DNA from: Frankia casuarinae
Lineage (GTDB): Bacteria; Actinomycetota; Actinomycetes; Frankiales; Frankiaceae
DNA length: 64,000 nucleotides
Assembly (NCBI RefSeq): GCF_000013345.1
Contig: NC_007777.1
Span: forward strand, 930,001 to 994,000
Direction of reading: 5' to 3'
Below the pieces are notes generated by a model that saw only the letters and a list, made by a program, of their open reading frames with translations, searched no databases and was not told the origin of the DNA. The position numbers and the translations under genes are program-made. Positions 34,330 to 43,762 of the stretch are shown here, piece after piece (position 1 is the first letter of the stretch; each line of letters begins with the position of its first letter).

Positions 34330-34905
34330 ATGACCACGACTGAGCCCGAATCCGCGCGGCCCGAATCCGCCTCAGGCCACCCGCACGACCCGGCTGCCTG
34401 GGGCGAGCCGCGGAGCAAGACGATCACCTGGCACGACCCGCTGCCGGTCGCCGCGGCGGCGGCGTCGCTGAGCGGGTTGGAGTTCCTGTCCGCGATGCGT
34501 GACGGGCGCATTCCGCCGCCCCCGATCTCCCGCCTGTTCGACTTCCGGCCGGTCGAGGTCGCGCCGGGAGACGTTGTCTTCACCTGTCTGCCGGACGAGT
34601 CGGCCTACAACCCGATCGGCCTCGTCCACGGTGGCCTGGTCTGCACGATCCTGGACACCGCGACTGCCTGCGCGGTGCACTCCACGCTGGCGGCCGCGGT
34701 GGCGTATACCTCCATCGAGATCAAGGTTAATTACCTGCGGCCGGTACGCGTCGTCGTCGGCCGGCCGAGCCGGCTCACCGCGCACGGCTGGGTGACCAGG
34801 CCGGGACGGCGGGTGGCTTTCGCTGAGGGAGACGTCCGGGATGACCAGGGCAAGGTCGTGGCCACCGCCAGCAGCACCTGTCTGATCATGGGTGAGACGG
34901 CCTGA
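34330..34905 (+). CDS. PaaI family hotdog-fold thioesterase
   Basis: A 191-residue protein with a hotdog domain (about 70-188). It shows the signature N-P-I-G-L-V-H-G-G-L-V-C-T-I-L-D-T-A, the H-G-G and D residues of the acyl-CoA thioesterase site, and K-V-N-Y-L-R-P-V. It probably hydrolyses an aryl- or acyl-CoA ester. It is divergent from an HxlR regulator and lies between the hopanoid operon and hpnH without an evident link to them. Just after the stop, a direct repeat of TGATCCCATGGCC occurs. Confidence 0.88.
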   Translation: MTTTEPESARPESASGHPHDPAAWGEPRSKTITWHDPLPVAAAAASLSGLEFLSAMRDGRIPPPPISRLFDFRPVEVAPGDVVFTCLPDESAYNPIGLVHGGLVCTILDTATACAVHSTLAAAVAYTSIEIKVNYLRPVRVVVGRPSRLTAHGWVTRPGRRVAFAEGDVRDDQGKVVATASSTCLIMGETA

Positions 34906-35144
34906 TCCCATGGCCTGATCCCATGGCCTGATTCCGCGGCCTGGCCGGAGACCCGACCCGACGCTCGGCCGGGCCGGATGCGACCACGGGCACGTCGTCG
35001 GGCTGCTGGCCCGACATCGTCCGTGGACTGTCCCGAACCCGTGTCCGCGCTGTCCCGGCCTTGTCTTCCCGGTGTCCGCAACTCGGCGGGGTCGGCTAAC
35101 GGACACCCTTGTGGGGCAGTTCATCGGACGATCCACATGCAGTC

Positions 35145-35154
35145 TGTACGTACA
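35145..35154. promoter_or_regulatory. Palindrome upstream of hpnH
   Basis: TGTACGTACA, a perfect 10-bp palindrome 65 bp before the hpnH start. TATGGT at 35160-35165 with TGCAGT at 35138-35143 (16-bp spacing) may be the promoter, which would place the palindrome between -35 and -10. Confidence 0.35.
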
Positions 35155-35218
35155 CGCTGTATGGTCAATGCAGAGATCATCGCTCATCCACTGGTGACCT
35201 AACGAGAGGGGGCCAGCC

Positions 35219-36223
35219 GTGGCGGTCGAGTGGCGGTACCAGCTCCGGATTGGGACCTACCTGGCGAAGCAGAAGCTGCTTCGTCGCAAGCACTTCCCGC
35301 TCGTACTGGAGCTGGAGCCGCTGTTTGCCTGCAACCTGTCCTGCACTGGATGTGGCAAGATCCAGCATCCGGCGTCCGTGCTCAAGCAGCGGATGAGCGT
35401 CGACGACGCCTTGGCCGCGGTGGAGGAATGCGGTGCTCCGGTGGTCGCGATCGCGGGCGGCGAGCCGCTGATGCACCCGCAGATCCACGAGATCGTGAAC
35501 CAGCTGGTCAAGCGCAAGAAGTTCGTGATCCTCTGCACGAACGGGCTGCTGCTCCAGAAGAAGCTCAAGAACTTCACCCCGTCGCCGTACTTCACCTTCG
35601 TCCTGCACATCGACGGTCTGCGTGAGCGGCACGACGCGGTGGTGGAGAAGGAGGGCACGTTCGACGAGTGCGTCCGTGCCTTCCACGCGGCGAAGGCCGC
35701 GGGCTTCCGGGTCGGGTCCAACTCGACGTTCTTCAACAACGACAGCCCGCAGGACGTCATCGACATCCTGACGTTCCTCAACGACGACCTCAAGGTCGAC
35801 CAGATCCAGCTCTCACCCGGCTATGCCTACGAGAAGGCGCCCGACCAGGAGCACTTCCTGGGGGTCCAGGAGACCCGCGAGATGTTCTCGAAGGTCTTCG
35901 CGGACGGCCGGCGCAAGAAGTTCCGGCTCAACCACTCGCCGGTCTTCCTGGACTTCCTGGAGGGTAAGAGGGAGCTCAGCTGCACCGCGTGGGGCATCCC
36001 GAGCTACTCGCTCTTCGGCTGGCAGAAGCCCTGCTACCTGATGAGTGACGGGTACGTCTCGTCCTACAAGGAGCTCGTCGAGACCACCGACTGGGACGCC
36101 TACGGTCGTGGCAAGGACCCGCGGTGCGCGAACTGCATGGCGCACTGCGGCTATGAGACCTCCGCGGTGCTGGCCACCATGGGTTCCCTCAAGGAGTCCA
36201 TCCGAGCGGCCCGCAGCGTCTGA
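35219..36223 (+). CDS. hpnH: Adenosylhopane synthase HpnH (radical SAM)
   Basis: A 334-residue radical SAM enzyme. The iron-sulfur motif C-N-L-S-C-T-G-C is at residues about 38-45, G-G-E-P-L near 82-86, and a C-terminal cysteine region is present (C-x2-C-x3-C near 300). HpnH attaches the 5'-deoxyadenosyl group of SAM to hopene to form adenosylhopane, the first step of the extended side chain; the next enzyme, HpnG, is the N-terminal half of the fusion protein upstream. The start GTG 35219 follows GAGAGGGGG. It is separated from the main operon by the HxlR/thioesterase pair, so it has its own promoter. A very strong terminator follows. Confidence 0.97.
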   Translation: MAVEWRYQLRIGTYLAKQKLLRRKHFPLVLELEPLFACNLSCTGCGKIQHPASVLKQRMSVDDALAAVEECGAPVVAIAGGEPLMHPQIHEIVNQLVKRKKFVILCTNGLLLQKKLKNFTPSPYFTFVLHIDGLRERHDAVVEKEGTFDECVRAFHAAKAAGFRVGSNSTFFNNDSPQDVIDILTFLNDDLKVDQIQLSPGYAYEKAPDQEHFLGVQETREMFSKVFADGRRKKFRLNHSPVFLDFLEGKRELSCTAWGIPSYSLFGWQKPCYLMSDGYVSSYKELVETTDWDAYGRGKDPRCANCMAHCGYETSAVLATMGSLKESIRAARSV

Positions 36224-36298
36224 GCTGGCTCATCGTGGTCTGAGCCGGCTCACGGCGCCACCGTCACCGTCAGGTGACGTCGTCCGGCCGGCAGGTCG

Positions 36299-36330
36299 CC
36301 GCCCCGACCGGGTTCACCCGGTCGGGGCGG
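36299..36330. terminator. Terminator after hpnH
   Basis: A perfect 15-bp inverted repeat, arms 36299-36313 and 36316-36330, with a two-base centre. It lies between convergent hpnH and the TetR gene and probably serves both. Confidence 0.8.
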
Positions 36331-36417
36331 TCGTCGTCTGTGCCGCCCCGCCTCGCGTCGGCGGGAGCAGGGCCGGCGGGAGCAGGGTTTCGCTGGCGTT
36401 GACGACGCCAGCCGGCC

Positions 36418-37095
36418 TTAGCCGGCGGTCCCGCGGGAGCCGGCGCCGCCGTCGGCACTGACCGGCGGCTGCTCGGCGAGATCGCCACCGCGGCCGAGCC
36501 CGCGCAGCAGCCGGTCGAGCACGGTGCCGACCTCGAGGCGGGCGGTGTCCGGGTCCGCGGCGCCGGCGGTGTAGATGCTCGCCTCCGACAGCAGGGCGGC
36601 GACCAGCCTGGTCAGCGGGACCACTGGCAGCGGGTCGATGCGGTCCTCGGCCATCGCGCGCTCCAGCCACTCCGAGAGCAGCCGGTAGCCGTGCTTCTCA
36701 ACGAGCGCATCCCAGGCGTCGTTGCCCAGCACGGCCGGACCGTCGACGAGGACAATGCGCTGGAAGTCGCTGTCCGCGGTGGAGATGTCGAGCAGGGACT
36801 GGAACCCGGACCGGAGCTGCGTCCAGGCGTCGCTGGGAAGCTCCGCGTCCCGGGCAAGTTCACCGGCGACGAGCTGTTCGGCCACCTCCGTCGCGACCTG
36901 TTCCATCACGGTGCGAAACAGTGCGGCCTTGTCGCGGAAGTGGTGATAAAGCGCGCCGCGGGTGACCTGCGCGTCGGCGACGATCTCCTCGGTGCCGGTG
37001 GAGGCGAACCCCTGTTCGGCGAACCGACGGCGGGCGGCGGAGATCAGGGCCTGACGGGTGTCAGCCGTCTGCTCGGTACGACGGCTTCGTGTCAC
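36418..37095 (-). CDS. TetR family transcriptional regulator
   Basis: A 225-residue protein with an N-terminal HTH (about 13-60): R-Q-A-L-I-S-A-A-R-R-R-F-A-E-Q-G-F-A-S-T-G-T-E-E-I-V-A-D-A-Q-V-T-R-G-A-L-Y-H-H-F-R-D-K. A helical ligand-binding domain follows, with I-V-L-V-D-G-P-A-V-L-G, common in regulators of oxidoreductases or efflux. The target is unknown; the nearest divergent gene is hpnB, 449 bp away. The GTG start at 37095 has AAGGGG just upstream. Confidence 0.9.
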   Translation of the reverse strand: MTRSRRTEQTADTRQALISAARRRFAEQGFASTGTEEIVADAQVTRGALYHHFRDKAALFRTVMEQVATEVAEQLVAGELARDAELPSDAWTQLRSGFQSLLDISTADSDFQRIVLVDGPAVLGNDAWDALVEKHGYRLLSEWLERAMAEDRIDPLPVVPLTRLVAALLSEASIYTAGAADPDTARLEVGTVLDRLLRGLGRGGDLAEQPPVSADGGAGSRGTAG

Positions 37096-37543
37096 CCCTT
37101 GATTATGGTGTAGCCGAGGCCGTTGTACCCACTACCGTCCCGGCACGAGCGGGCCTGGTCGTGACGAAGCTGCTCCGATGCACCCGCAACCGCCGACGGA
37201 CGCCGATCCGTGGCTGTTGCCTCGCCCCCTGGTCGCGCCCTCGCCAGCCGTTCGTCGCGCATCGCCGATCACTTTTCGTTTTCAACTGGTTGCAGCCGGG
37301 TATCTCCGATCACCCCTGTCGATCATGAGGTTACGGGAGGTGCTCATTGTTGCCGCGGGGCGTGGTGGGCACCATCGTCGATGCTCATGTCGGCTACCCC
37401 GCCGCCGGCCGGAGGCCTGGGATTTCATGGTGGCGCGGCAGGAGAGTTTCGGGGGGGAGATCTCCATACCGGCTCGGCCAGACCGGGACGGAAGCCTTGT
37501 AACCCCGCATTACCCGGGGCGCCCGCACGCCCTTGAGGGGCCC
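37096..37543. other. Region upstream of hpnB
   Basis: 448 bp between a TetR gene and hpnB. An open frame continues upstream of hpnB from 37178, but its composition is not conserved and the good ribosome binding site is at the GTG. No other gene was seen. Confidence 0.45.
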
Positions 37544-39034
37544 GTGGCAGTATCACTTTCTGTGACAGTGCTGCTGTGGGTCGCCGTTGCCTCTCTGCTC
37601 GCCTGGCTCTACCTGACCGTCGGCCATGGGTTCTTCTGGCGGACCGATCAGCGCCTGCCATCCCGGCAGGCGCCGACCGCTTGGCCCAGTGTGGCGATCG
37701 TCGTGCCGGCTCGGGACGAGGCCGACGTGCTTCCCGTGACGCTTCCGACGCTGCTTGCCCAGGACTATCCCGGTCCTGTCCAGCTGATCCTGGTGGACGA
37801 CGGTTCCACCGACGGGACCACGGAGGTTGCCCGGGACCTGGCGGAACAGGCCGCCACGCGTGGTGAGACCAACGTGACGCCGGCCATGACCACATCCACC
37901 GAACCCCCCACTGGCTGGACCGGGAAGCTGTGGGCGCTGCGGCGGGGCATCGAGTGCGCTGGCGACGTCGACTTCCTGCTCCTCACCGACGCGGACATCT
38001 CCCACCGCCCGGGATCGCTGACCGCGCTCGTCGAGTCGGCGACCTCCCAGAAGCTGGACATGGTGTCGCAGATGGCCGTGCTACGGGTGCAGACCGGCTG
38101 GGAGCGTCTGATCGTCCCGGCCTTCGTGCACTTCTTCGCGATGCTGTACCCGTTCCGGTGGTCGAACCGGCCGGGTTCGCGGGTGGCCGCCGCGGCCGGC
38201 GGATGCTCCCTGATCCGCCGGGAGGCCCTTGCGGCGGCCGGTGGACTGGCGGAGGTGCGCGGCGCCGTCATCGACGACGTGGCGATCGCGCGGATCATCA
38301 AGCGCTCGGGCGGGCGGACGTGGCTCGGACTCGCCGAGCAGGTCCACAGCCAGCGCCCGTATCCGCGGCTCGCGGATCTGTGGAAGATGGTGTCCCGCAG
38401 CGCCTATGCGCAGTTGCGGCACTCCCCGTCGCTGCTGGTCGGGACCGTGTTGGGACTGAGCCTGGTCTTCGTCATCCCAGTGGTCGCGACCATCGTGGGC
38501 ATCGTGACCGGCGACGTCGCCACGGCTCTCGTCGGTGGGATCGCTTGGTTGATCATGACTGTCACCTATCTGCCGATGACCCGCTACTATTGTCAGCCGC
38601 TGCCGCTGGCCCTGCTGCTCCCCGGAGTGGCCGTGCTGTACCTCGCGATGACGGTGGACTCGGCGCGGCTCAAGCGGGCCGGGCGGGGAGCGGCCTGGAA
38701 GGGACGTACCTACCAGGATCACGGTGCCCCGGCCGCCGCCCCCGAGTATCCGAACGGCCCGGGTGAACGGCGTGAGGGTTCGGTGGCCGGGCCGCCCGAC
38801 TCCGGCGGCTCATCGGCCTCCGCCGGCGGCTCATCGGCTTTGCCATCCGCCTCGTCCACGGTGCCCGCAACACCCCTGGTAATGGCGACATCCTCGGCGG
38901 TCCCCGCGCCGGCCGTGGCGCCGGCTTCCCCCACGCCTACGTCCATACCGACGCCCACTCCCACGCGGTGGCCCGCATCGTCATCGGCCTCGCCGCCGGT
39001 CCGGGGCGGATCGACCGATCAGCCCCGGACCTAG
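37544..39034 (+). CDS. hpnB: Hopene-associated glycosyltransferase HpnB
   Basis: A 496-residue family 2 glycosyltransferase. It opens with a hydrophobic segment (about 4-26), then V-A-I-V-V-P-A-R-D-E-A-D-V-L and I-L-V-D-D-G-S-T-D-G-T, the T-D-A-D-I sugar-metal motif, and A-A-G-G-C-S-L-I-R-R-E. Two or three C-terminal membrane helices (about 300-375) complete the HpnB form. It probably modifies hopanoids at the membrane, but its exact product is not established. GTG 37544 is preferred because GAGGGG lies just upstream and the first helix begins there. The last 115 residues are a Ser/Pro/Thr-rich tail absent from most homologues. Confidence 0.88.
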   Translation: MAVSLSVTVLLWVAVASLLAWLYLTVGHGFFWRTDQRLPSRQAPTAWPSVAIVVPARDEADVLPVTLPTLLAQDYPGPVQLILVDDGSTDGTTEVARDLAEQAATRGETNVTPAMTTSTEPPTGWTGKLWALRRGIECAGDVDFLLLTDADISHRPGSLTALVESATSQKLDMVSQMAVLRVQTGWERLIVPAFVHFFAMLYPFRWSNRPGSRVAAAAGGCSLIRREALAAAGGLAEVRGAVIDDVAIARIIKRSGGRTWLGLAEQVHSQRPYPRLADLWKMVSRSAYAQLRHSPSLLVGTVLGLSLVFVIPVVATIVGIVTGDVATALVGGIAWLIMTVTYLPMTRYYCQPLPLALLLPGVAVLYLAMTVDSARLKRAGRGAAWKGRTYQDHGAPAAAPEYPNGPGERREGSVAGPPDSGGSSASAGGSSALPSASSTVPATPLVMATSSAVPAPAVAPASPTPTSIPTPTPTRWPASSSASPPVRGGSTDQPRT

Positions 39035-39053
39035 CCGGTGGTCCCGAGCTAGG
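39030..39053. terminator. Weak hairpin after hpnB
   Basis: CCTAGC and GCTAGG, 12 bp apart, overlap the hpnB stop codon. A short stem between the converging hpnB and urease genes. Confidence 0.3.
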
Positions 39054-39313
39054 ACGGGGTGCCGTGGCCGAGTCGGTAGAGGGCGGTGGCTAGGAACGCT
39101 CCGTCGCGTGAGTGAGTCATCCATCCCGGCCGGGACAGTCGAACAGGACCGGCTGGCGGTCGGCCTCACCATCCGCGACAGGCAGATCGTCGCCCTGCTG
39201 GGTCGGCCTCCGGCTTGGACCGCGACAGTAACCGCCGGGCCCGCGCCGGACAGGCGGTCGCGCTGTTCTATCGGCTCTACGGCACCGCACCCGCGCCTGA
39301 CTGCCCGTCCGAG

Positions 39314-40273
39314 TCAGACCGTGGCAGGAGCCGGCCCTTGTTCCAGACGACGTCGGAGAGTAACCGCATTCTCGGCAAGGGCGGAGATGAGATAACCCGG
39401 ACCAGCCAGGGGAAGCAGCGCCACCCCGTCCGCGACGGCCGCTTGCGCGCCGGATTCCGCCCTCTTTGCCGGCACGGACTCCCGCCGGGCTGCCGGAGAG
39501 CCCACCGGATCGGGCCCCGCGACGAGGAGCGACCCGAGGGCACGAGCCGAGCCGAGGAGGGCTGGTCCGGTCAGGCCAGGTATCTCGGGACCGAGGACGA
39601 GATCCTGGCGCAGCAGGGGGGTCGGTTCGGATGGCGGATCCACCTCCGCATGGGCGTCCATGTCCACCCGCAGGGTGCTACGTATCGATCCGGTCGTCTC
39701 CCCGAATCGGCCCAGCACGATCTCCTCGCGCAGCCGTAGCCAGGCCGTGGTCGCCAAGTGCACATCGGTCACCAGGAGATGGTCCGAGCCCCGCGCCGCG
39801 ACGGTCGGCTCCGGCGCGAAGTCCAGCGCGCCACCCGGGGCCACCCGTGCCGACACGGTGAAGCGGGACGGCCCGGGCCCGTGACCGGGCAGGGCCACCG
39901 TCGCGGCCACCGAACGCACCACCAGGCGCACCCCGCTGCCGACGGAGATGTCGAGTCCCAGATCATCACCCGCCAGCGGTCCGGCGGTCGCGTTGACCAG
40001 GTGAACCGTCGCGGTCGGCAGCGCGTCCGCGGATAGCGCGGGCACCGTAGACGGGGCCCTGGTCCGACCAGGGGATGCTCCGGTCTGGCGCAGGACGATC
40101 GGCACGTCGGAGCGCAACTCGATGAGCCTCGCCGTGCCGTCCGGAGCCGATTCGACCCGGATGACGGCCCGTGCCCGTACGGCCGTGCGGCCCGTTCGGG
40201 CGGCCGTGACGAGGGGGCCCTCCGGCCCGGCCGCGACCCCGCCCAGGATGACCCCCCGTCTCATGGCTGCCAT
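39314..40273 (-). CDS. ureD: Urease accessory protein UreD
   Basis: A 319-residue protein of the UreD/UreH family, with L-V-N-A-T-A-G-P-L-A-G-D-D-L, the V-A-P-G-G-A-L-D-F-A-P-E-P-T motif and L-R-L-R-E-E-I-V-L-G-R-F-G-E in the right order. UreD binds apo-urease and, with UreF and UreG, forms the complex that loads nickel and carbamylates the active-site lysine. It is the last gene of the leftward urease cluster. Only 142 bp separate it from ureF, where ureG would normally be. Confidence 0.88.
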   Translation of the reverse strand: MAAMRRGVILGGVAAGPEGPLVTAARTGRTAVRARAVIRVESAPDGTARLIELRSDVPIVLRQTGASPGRTRAPSTVPALSADALPTATVHLVNATAGPLAGDDLGLDISVGSGVRLVVRSVAATVALPGHGPGPSRFTVSARVAPGGALDFAPEPTVAARGSDHLLVTDVHLATTAWLRLREEIVLGRFGETTGSIRSTLRVDMDAHAEVDPPSEPTPLLRQDLVLGPEIPGLTGPALLGSARALGSLLVAGPDPVGSPAARRESVPAKRAESGAQAAVADGVALLPLAGPGYLISALAENAVTLRRRLEQGPAPATV

Positions 40274-40415
40274 GGTGCCAGCCGGGGGCGACGGGATCGG
40301 CCGGCGCCCGCGGGTCCACCCGGCGCCGCGCGATCGCGATCGGCCGAGTAGCCGACCATGCGAGTAGCCGACGGGCCGGGTCTGGGACCGATGACGACGA
40401 GTCGGCGGGCACCGG

Positions 40416-41213
40416 TCAGGATGTGAACATCCGTAGCGCCGTGGTGCGGTGCCGTTCGGCCAGGAGATCGAGGCGGATACCGGTGACGGCGGGCAGCAGC
40501 CGGGGCGGGCGTCGGGAAGCCTCCGCGCCGGCCAGCGCGATCGCCTCGACCTCGTCGGTGAGCCGGGCGAGCACGGCGGTGACGGCCAAGGGGTCCAGCC
40601 CCATCAGGCGGGTCGCGGCGGTCGCGGGTCCGGTGACCGTGGTGTGGGCGGCGACCAGGGCGGCGTCCGAGGGACGCAGGCCCGCGCCCGCGGCGACCAT
40701 GCCTAGTGCGCACGGGTGGTGCGGTGCACGTGGACCGGGCGGCACGGGCCAGGCGGCCCGGCCCGCTCGCAGCAGCGTGCGCCCCTGAGCCCGGCTCGCG
40801 TCGCGTTGGGCGGGGGAGGGCATCCGGGCGTCGAGCTCGGCGTCCAAGGTGGCGATGGTGGTGGGTGTGACGATGGTGACGGGTGTGACGGATGCGGTGG
40901 GGACGTGGTCGGCGTGTGGCGCCCGCGTCGCGGGACCCGGCTGCGTGCCGGCCCGGCAGGCTGCGGCCGCGAAGGCCGCGGCGACCAGGCCGGTCGTGGT
41001 GAGCCGTCCGACGAGGAAGGCCGCCAGGTCGGACAGGTTCGCCAGACTCCCGTCCGTCACCGCTGCTTCAACACCGCCCGAGTGGGCGTGACCTCCCGTG
41101 GGCATCCGGCCGTCCGCGAGGACCAGCAGCGTCGCCCGCCGTCCGGATCGCCCGGTCGGACCAGCCACGTCCTCGGTCCCGCCGTCCCGTGCGGTATCGC
41201 CCTCAATCGTCAC
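40416..41213 (-). CDS. ureF: Urease accessory protein UreF
   Basis: A 265-residue protein. The UreF start motif L-L-V-L-A-D-G-R-M-P-T-G-G-H-A-H-S-G-G-V-E is at about 29-50, and the C-terminal half has the G-L-R-P-S-D-A and R-L-M-G-L-D-P motifs of actinobacterial UreF. A low-complexity insert (about 95-125) is not typical. UreF gates GTP hydrolysis by UreG during nickel insertion. It is separated from ureC by 145 bp that include an 18-bp duplicated sequence. Confidence 0.88.
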   Translation of the reverse strand: MTIEGDTARDGGTEDVAGPTGRSGRRATLLVLADGRMPTGGHAHSGGVEAAVTDGSLANLSDLAAFLVGRLTTTGLVAAAFAAAACRAGTQPGPATRAPHADHVPTASVTPVTIVTPTTIATLDAELDARMPSPAQRDASRAQGRTLLRAGRAAWPVPPGPRAPHHPCALGMVAAGAGLRPSDAALVAAHTTVTGPATAATRLMGLDPLAVTAVLARLTDEVEAIALAGAEASRRPPRLLPAVTGIRLDLLAERHRTTALRMFTS

Positions 41214-41262
41214 CGTAGCCGCTCCCGGCGTTAGTCAGTGTCCGAACCGCTGTGGCGTTTAC

Positions 41263-41298
41263 ATTCATCGGGCCCGGAAGATTCATCGGGCCCGGAAG
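41263..41298. repeat. 18-bp direct repeat between ureC and ureF
   Basis: ATTCATCGGGCCCGGAAG occurs twice in tandem. A further small CAGAAC repeat follows before the ureC stop. No function is apparent. Confidence 0.8.
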
Positions 41299-41358
41299 CC
41301 TCTGGATACGCAGTGACAGCCGTGGTAAGAACCGTCAGAACACTCAGAATCAGAACAT

Positions 41359-43086
41359 TCAGAACAGGAAGTAGCGCTGGGTCATCGGGAGTTCGCTCAC
41401 CGGATCCGCCTCGATCGCCTCACCGTCCACCGTGACGGTGAACGTGTCGGGGTCCACCCGGATGTCCGGTGTCGCGGTGTTCTCGGGAAGATCCGCCTTG
41501 CCGCGGCGGCGCACATCCGCGACCGGCACCACCGGGGTGGCGAGCCCCAGCCGTCCGGGCAGCCCGTCCTCGATCGCCGCCGGGGCAACGAAGATCAACG
41601 ACGACGCGGCGGCCGGACCACGGGCGGCTCCCCACATCGGCCGGGGCAGCACCGGCTGCGGGGTCGGGATGGAGGCGTTCGCATCGCCCATCGCGGCCCA
41701 GGCGATGAACCCGCCCTTGAGGACCAGCGACGGCCGCACCCCGAAGAACGCCGGGTCGTACAGCACCAGGTCGGCGAGCTTGCCGGGCTCCACCGAGCCG
41801 ATCTCCGCGTCCAGGCCGTGCGCCACCGCCGGGCAGATCGTGTACTTGGCGATGTAGCGTCGGGCCCGGGTGTTGTCGGCCCGATCGTCGCCGGCCAGGG
41901 ACCCGCGCCGGAGCTTCATCACATGCGCGGTCTGCCAGGTACGCAGGACGACCTCGCCGATCCGGCCCATCGCCTGCGAGTCCGAACCGATCATCGAGAT
42001 CGCGCCCAGGTCGTGCAGGATGTCCTCGGCGGCGATCGTCGACGGCCGGATCCGGCTCTCGGCGAAGGCCAGGTCCTCGGGCACGCTGGGGTTGAGATGG
42101 TGACAGACCATCAGCATGTCGAGGTGCTCGTCGAGGGTGTTGACGGTGTGCGGGCGGGTCGGATTCGTCGATGACGGCAGCACGTTGCCGGCGGCCGCGA
42201 CCGTGATGATGTCCGGGGCATGCCCGCCGCCGGCCCCCTCGGTGTGGTACGCATGGATCGCCCGGCCGGCGATGGCGGCCAGCGTGTCCTCGACGAAGCC
42301 GGCCTCGTTCAGGGTGTCGGAGTGCAGCGCAACCTGGACGCCGGCGGCGTCGGCGACCCGCAGGCAGGCGTCGATTGCGGCCGGCGTCGTCCCCCAGTCC
42401 TCGTGCAGCTTGAAGCCGGCCGCCCCGGCGCGCAGCTGTTCCCACATCGACTCGTCGCTGACCGTGTTGCCCTTGCCGAGCAGGACAACGTTGACCGGCC
42501 AGTCGTCCAGCGCGGACAGCATCCGCGCCAGGTTCCAGGATCCGGGCGTCACCGTCGTCGCCTTCGTGCCCTCGGCCGGGCCGGTGCCGCCGCCGATCAG
42601 CGTGGTGATGCCGGCGCCCAGCGCCTCCGGAACCTGCTGCGGGCAGATCAGATGGACGTGGCAGTCCACCGCGCCGGCGGTGAGGATCTTCCCGTTACCG
42701 GCGATGATCTCGGTGCCGGGCCCCATCACCAGCTCGGGATGGACGCCGTCCATTGTGTCCGGGTTGCCGGCCTTACCCAGCGCGACGATCCGGCCATCGC
42801 GGATCCCCACGTCGGCCTTGACCACACCCCAGTGGTCGAGAACGACGGCGCCGGTGATGACGAGGTCGGGCGCACCCTCGGCGCGGGTTGCCAGGGACTG
42901 CCCCATCGACTCACGGATGACCTTGCCGCCCCCGAAGACGGCCTCGTCACCGGTCCCGGTGCCCGCCGGCCCGCGGCTGCGGTCCTCCGTCACCTCGATG
43001 AACAGGTCGGTGTCCGCGAGCCGGATACGGTCGCCGACCGTGGGGCCGTACAGCGCCGCGTAGCGGGAGCGGTCGAGTCGGCTCAC
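41359..43086 (-). CDS. ureC: Urease alpha subunit UreC
   Basis: A 575-residue nickel amidohydrolase. The first metal motif C-H-V-H is near residue 142, the lysine to be carbamylated is in [12 protein letters not shown] near 225, and [10 protein letters not shown] and [12 protein letters not shown] follow. The mobile flap has the catalytic histidine in M-V-C-H-H-L. It hydrolyses urea to ammonia and carbamate. The length is normal. It overlaps ureB by four bases. Confidence 0.97.
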   Translation of the reverse strand: MSRLDRSRYAALYGPTVGDRIRLADTDLFIEVTEDRSRGPAGTGTGDEAVFGGGKVIRESMGQSLATRAEGAPDLVITGAVVLDHWGVVKADVGIRDGRIVALGKAGNPDTMDGVHPELVMGPGTEIIAGNGKILTAGAVDCHVHLICPQQVPEALGAGITTLIGGGTGPAEGTKATTVTPGSWNLARMLSALDDWPVNVVLLGKGNTVSDESMWEQLRAGAAGFKLHEDWGTTPAAIDACLRVADAAGVQVALHSDTLNEAGFVEDTLAAIAGRAIHAYHTEGAGGGHAPDIITVAAAGNVLPSSTNPTRPHTVNTLDEHLDMLMVCHHLNPSVPEDLAFAESRIRPSTIAAEDILHDLGAISMIGSDSQAMGRIGEVVLRTWQTAHVMKLRRGSLAGDDRADNTRARRYIAKYTICPAVAHGLDAEIGSVEPGKLADLVLYDPAFFGVRPSLVLKGGFIAWAAMGDANASIPTPQPVLPRPMWGAARGPAAASSLIFVAPAAIEDGLPGRLGLATPVVPVADVRRRGKADLPENTATPDIRVDPDTFTVTVDGEAIEADPVSELPMTQRYFLF

Positions 43087-43463
43087 GAACCCTCTCCCTG
43101 AAAGCCCGATATATCCTCGATCGTCGCGGTGTCCGCAATCCGGGTGCCGCTCGCGGCGTCCAACGGGCCGGCCGATTCCGGCCGCAGGCCCGGCACGACC
43201 CGGGCGCCGGCCAGCGGCACCAGTTCGATCTCGCGTTCCACGCCGGGTTCGAAGCGGACCGCGGTGCCGGCGGGCACCGCGAGCCGGTGGCCCCAGGCAC
43301 TCGCCCGGTCGAAGTCGAGAGCGGGGTTCGCCGCGGCGAAGTGGTAGTGCGAGCCGACCTGCACCGGCCGGTCGCCCATGTTACGGACCAGCACCGTGCG
43401 TACCGGGCGTCCGGCGTTGATCTCGACGGGATCGTCGCCGGTCAGGATCTCCCCGGGGATCAC
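43083..43463 (-). CDS. ureB: Urease beta subunit UreB
   Basis: A 126-residue protein with I-P-G-E-I at the start, the [15 protein letters not shown]-x-x-x-N-P-A-L-x-F-D-R motif and R-F-E-P-G. Urease beta is a structural subunit of the (alpha-beta-gamma)3 enzyme. It overlaps ureA and ureC by four bases each. The last 20 residues extend slightly past typical homologues. Confidence 0.96.
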
Positions 43464-43762
43464 GGGATCGGCCGGTGGACGGTGACCAGCTTGGTGCCGT
43501 CCGGGAAGGTGGCTTCGACCTGCACCTCGCCGAGCATCTCCGGCACGCCCTCCATGACGTCGTCCCGGGTGAGCACGGTTCGCCCGGCGCTCATCAGGTC
43601 CGCGACGCCGCGACCGTCCCGCGCGCCCTCCAGCAGGAACGAGGTGATGATCGCGGTCGCTTCGGGATGGTTCAGCCGCAGCCCACGGGCTCGCCGTTCA
43701 CGGGCGAGCCCGGCCGCCACATGGATCAGCAGTCGTTCCTGTTCATGGGGGCTCAGCAGCAC
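43460..43762 (-). CDS. ureA: Urease gamma subunit UreA
   Basis: A 100-residue protein, the usual UreA length, beginning [15 protein letters not shown] and ending with the V-T-V-H-x-P-I tail. The conserved L-N-H-P-E-A-x-A-x-I and E-G-A-R-D-G motifs are present. The start GTG 43762 is chosen to match the family; the open frame to 43981 adds 73 non-conserved residues. It is the first gene of the ureABC unit; its promoter would lie in the gap up to 44,000. Confidence 0.95.

Noticed and set aside
39048-39140. tRNA-like stretch after hpnB (GTGGCCGAGTCGGTAGAGG, then CTAGGAACG)
   Set aside because: The D-arm-like and anticodon-like pieces do not combine into a cloverleaf, and there is no matching acceptor stem or T-loop with GGTTCGA.
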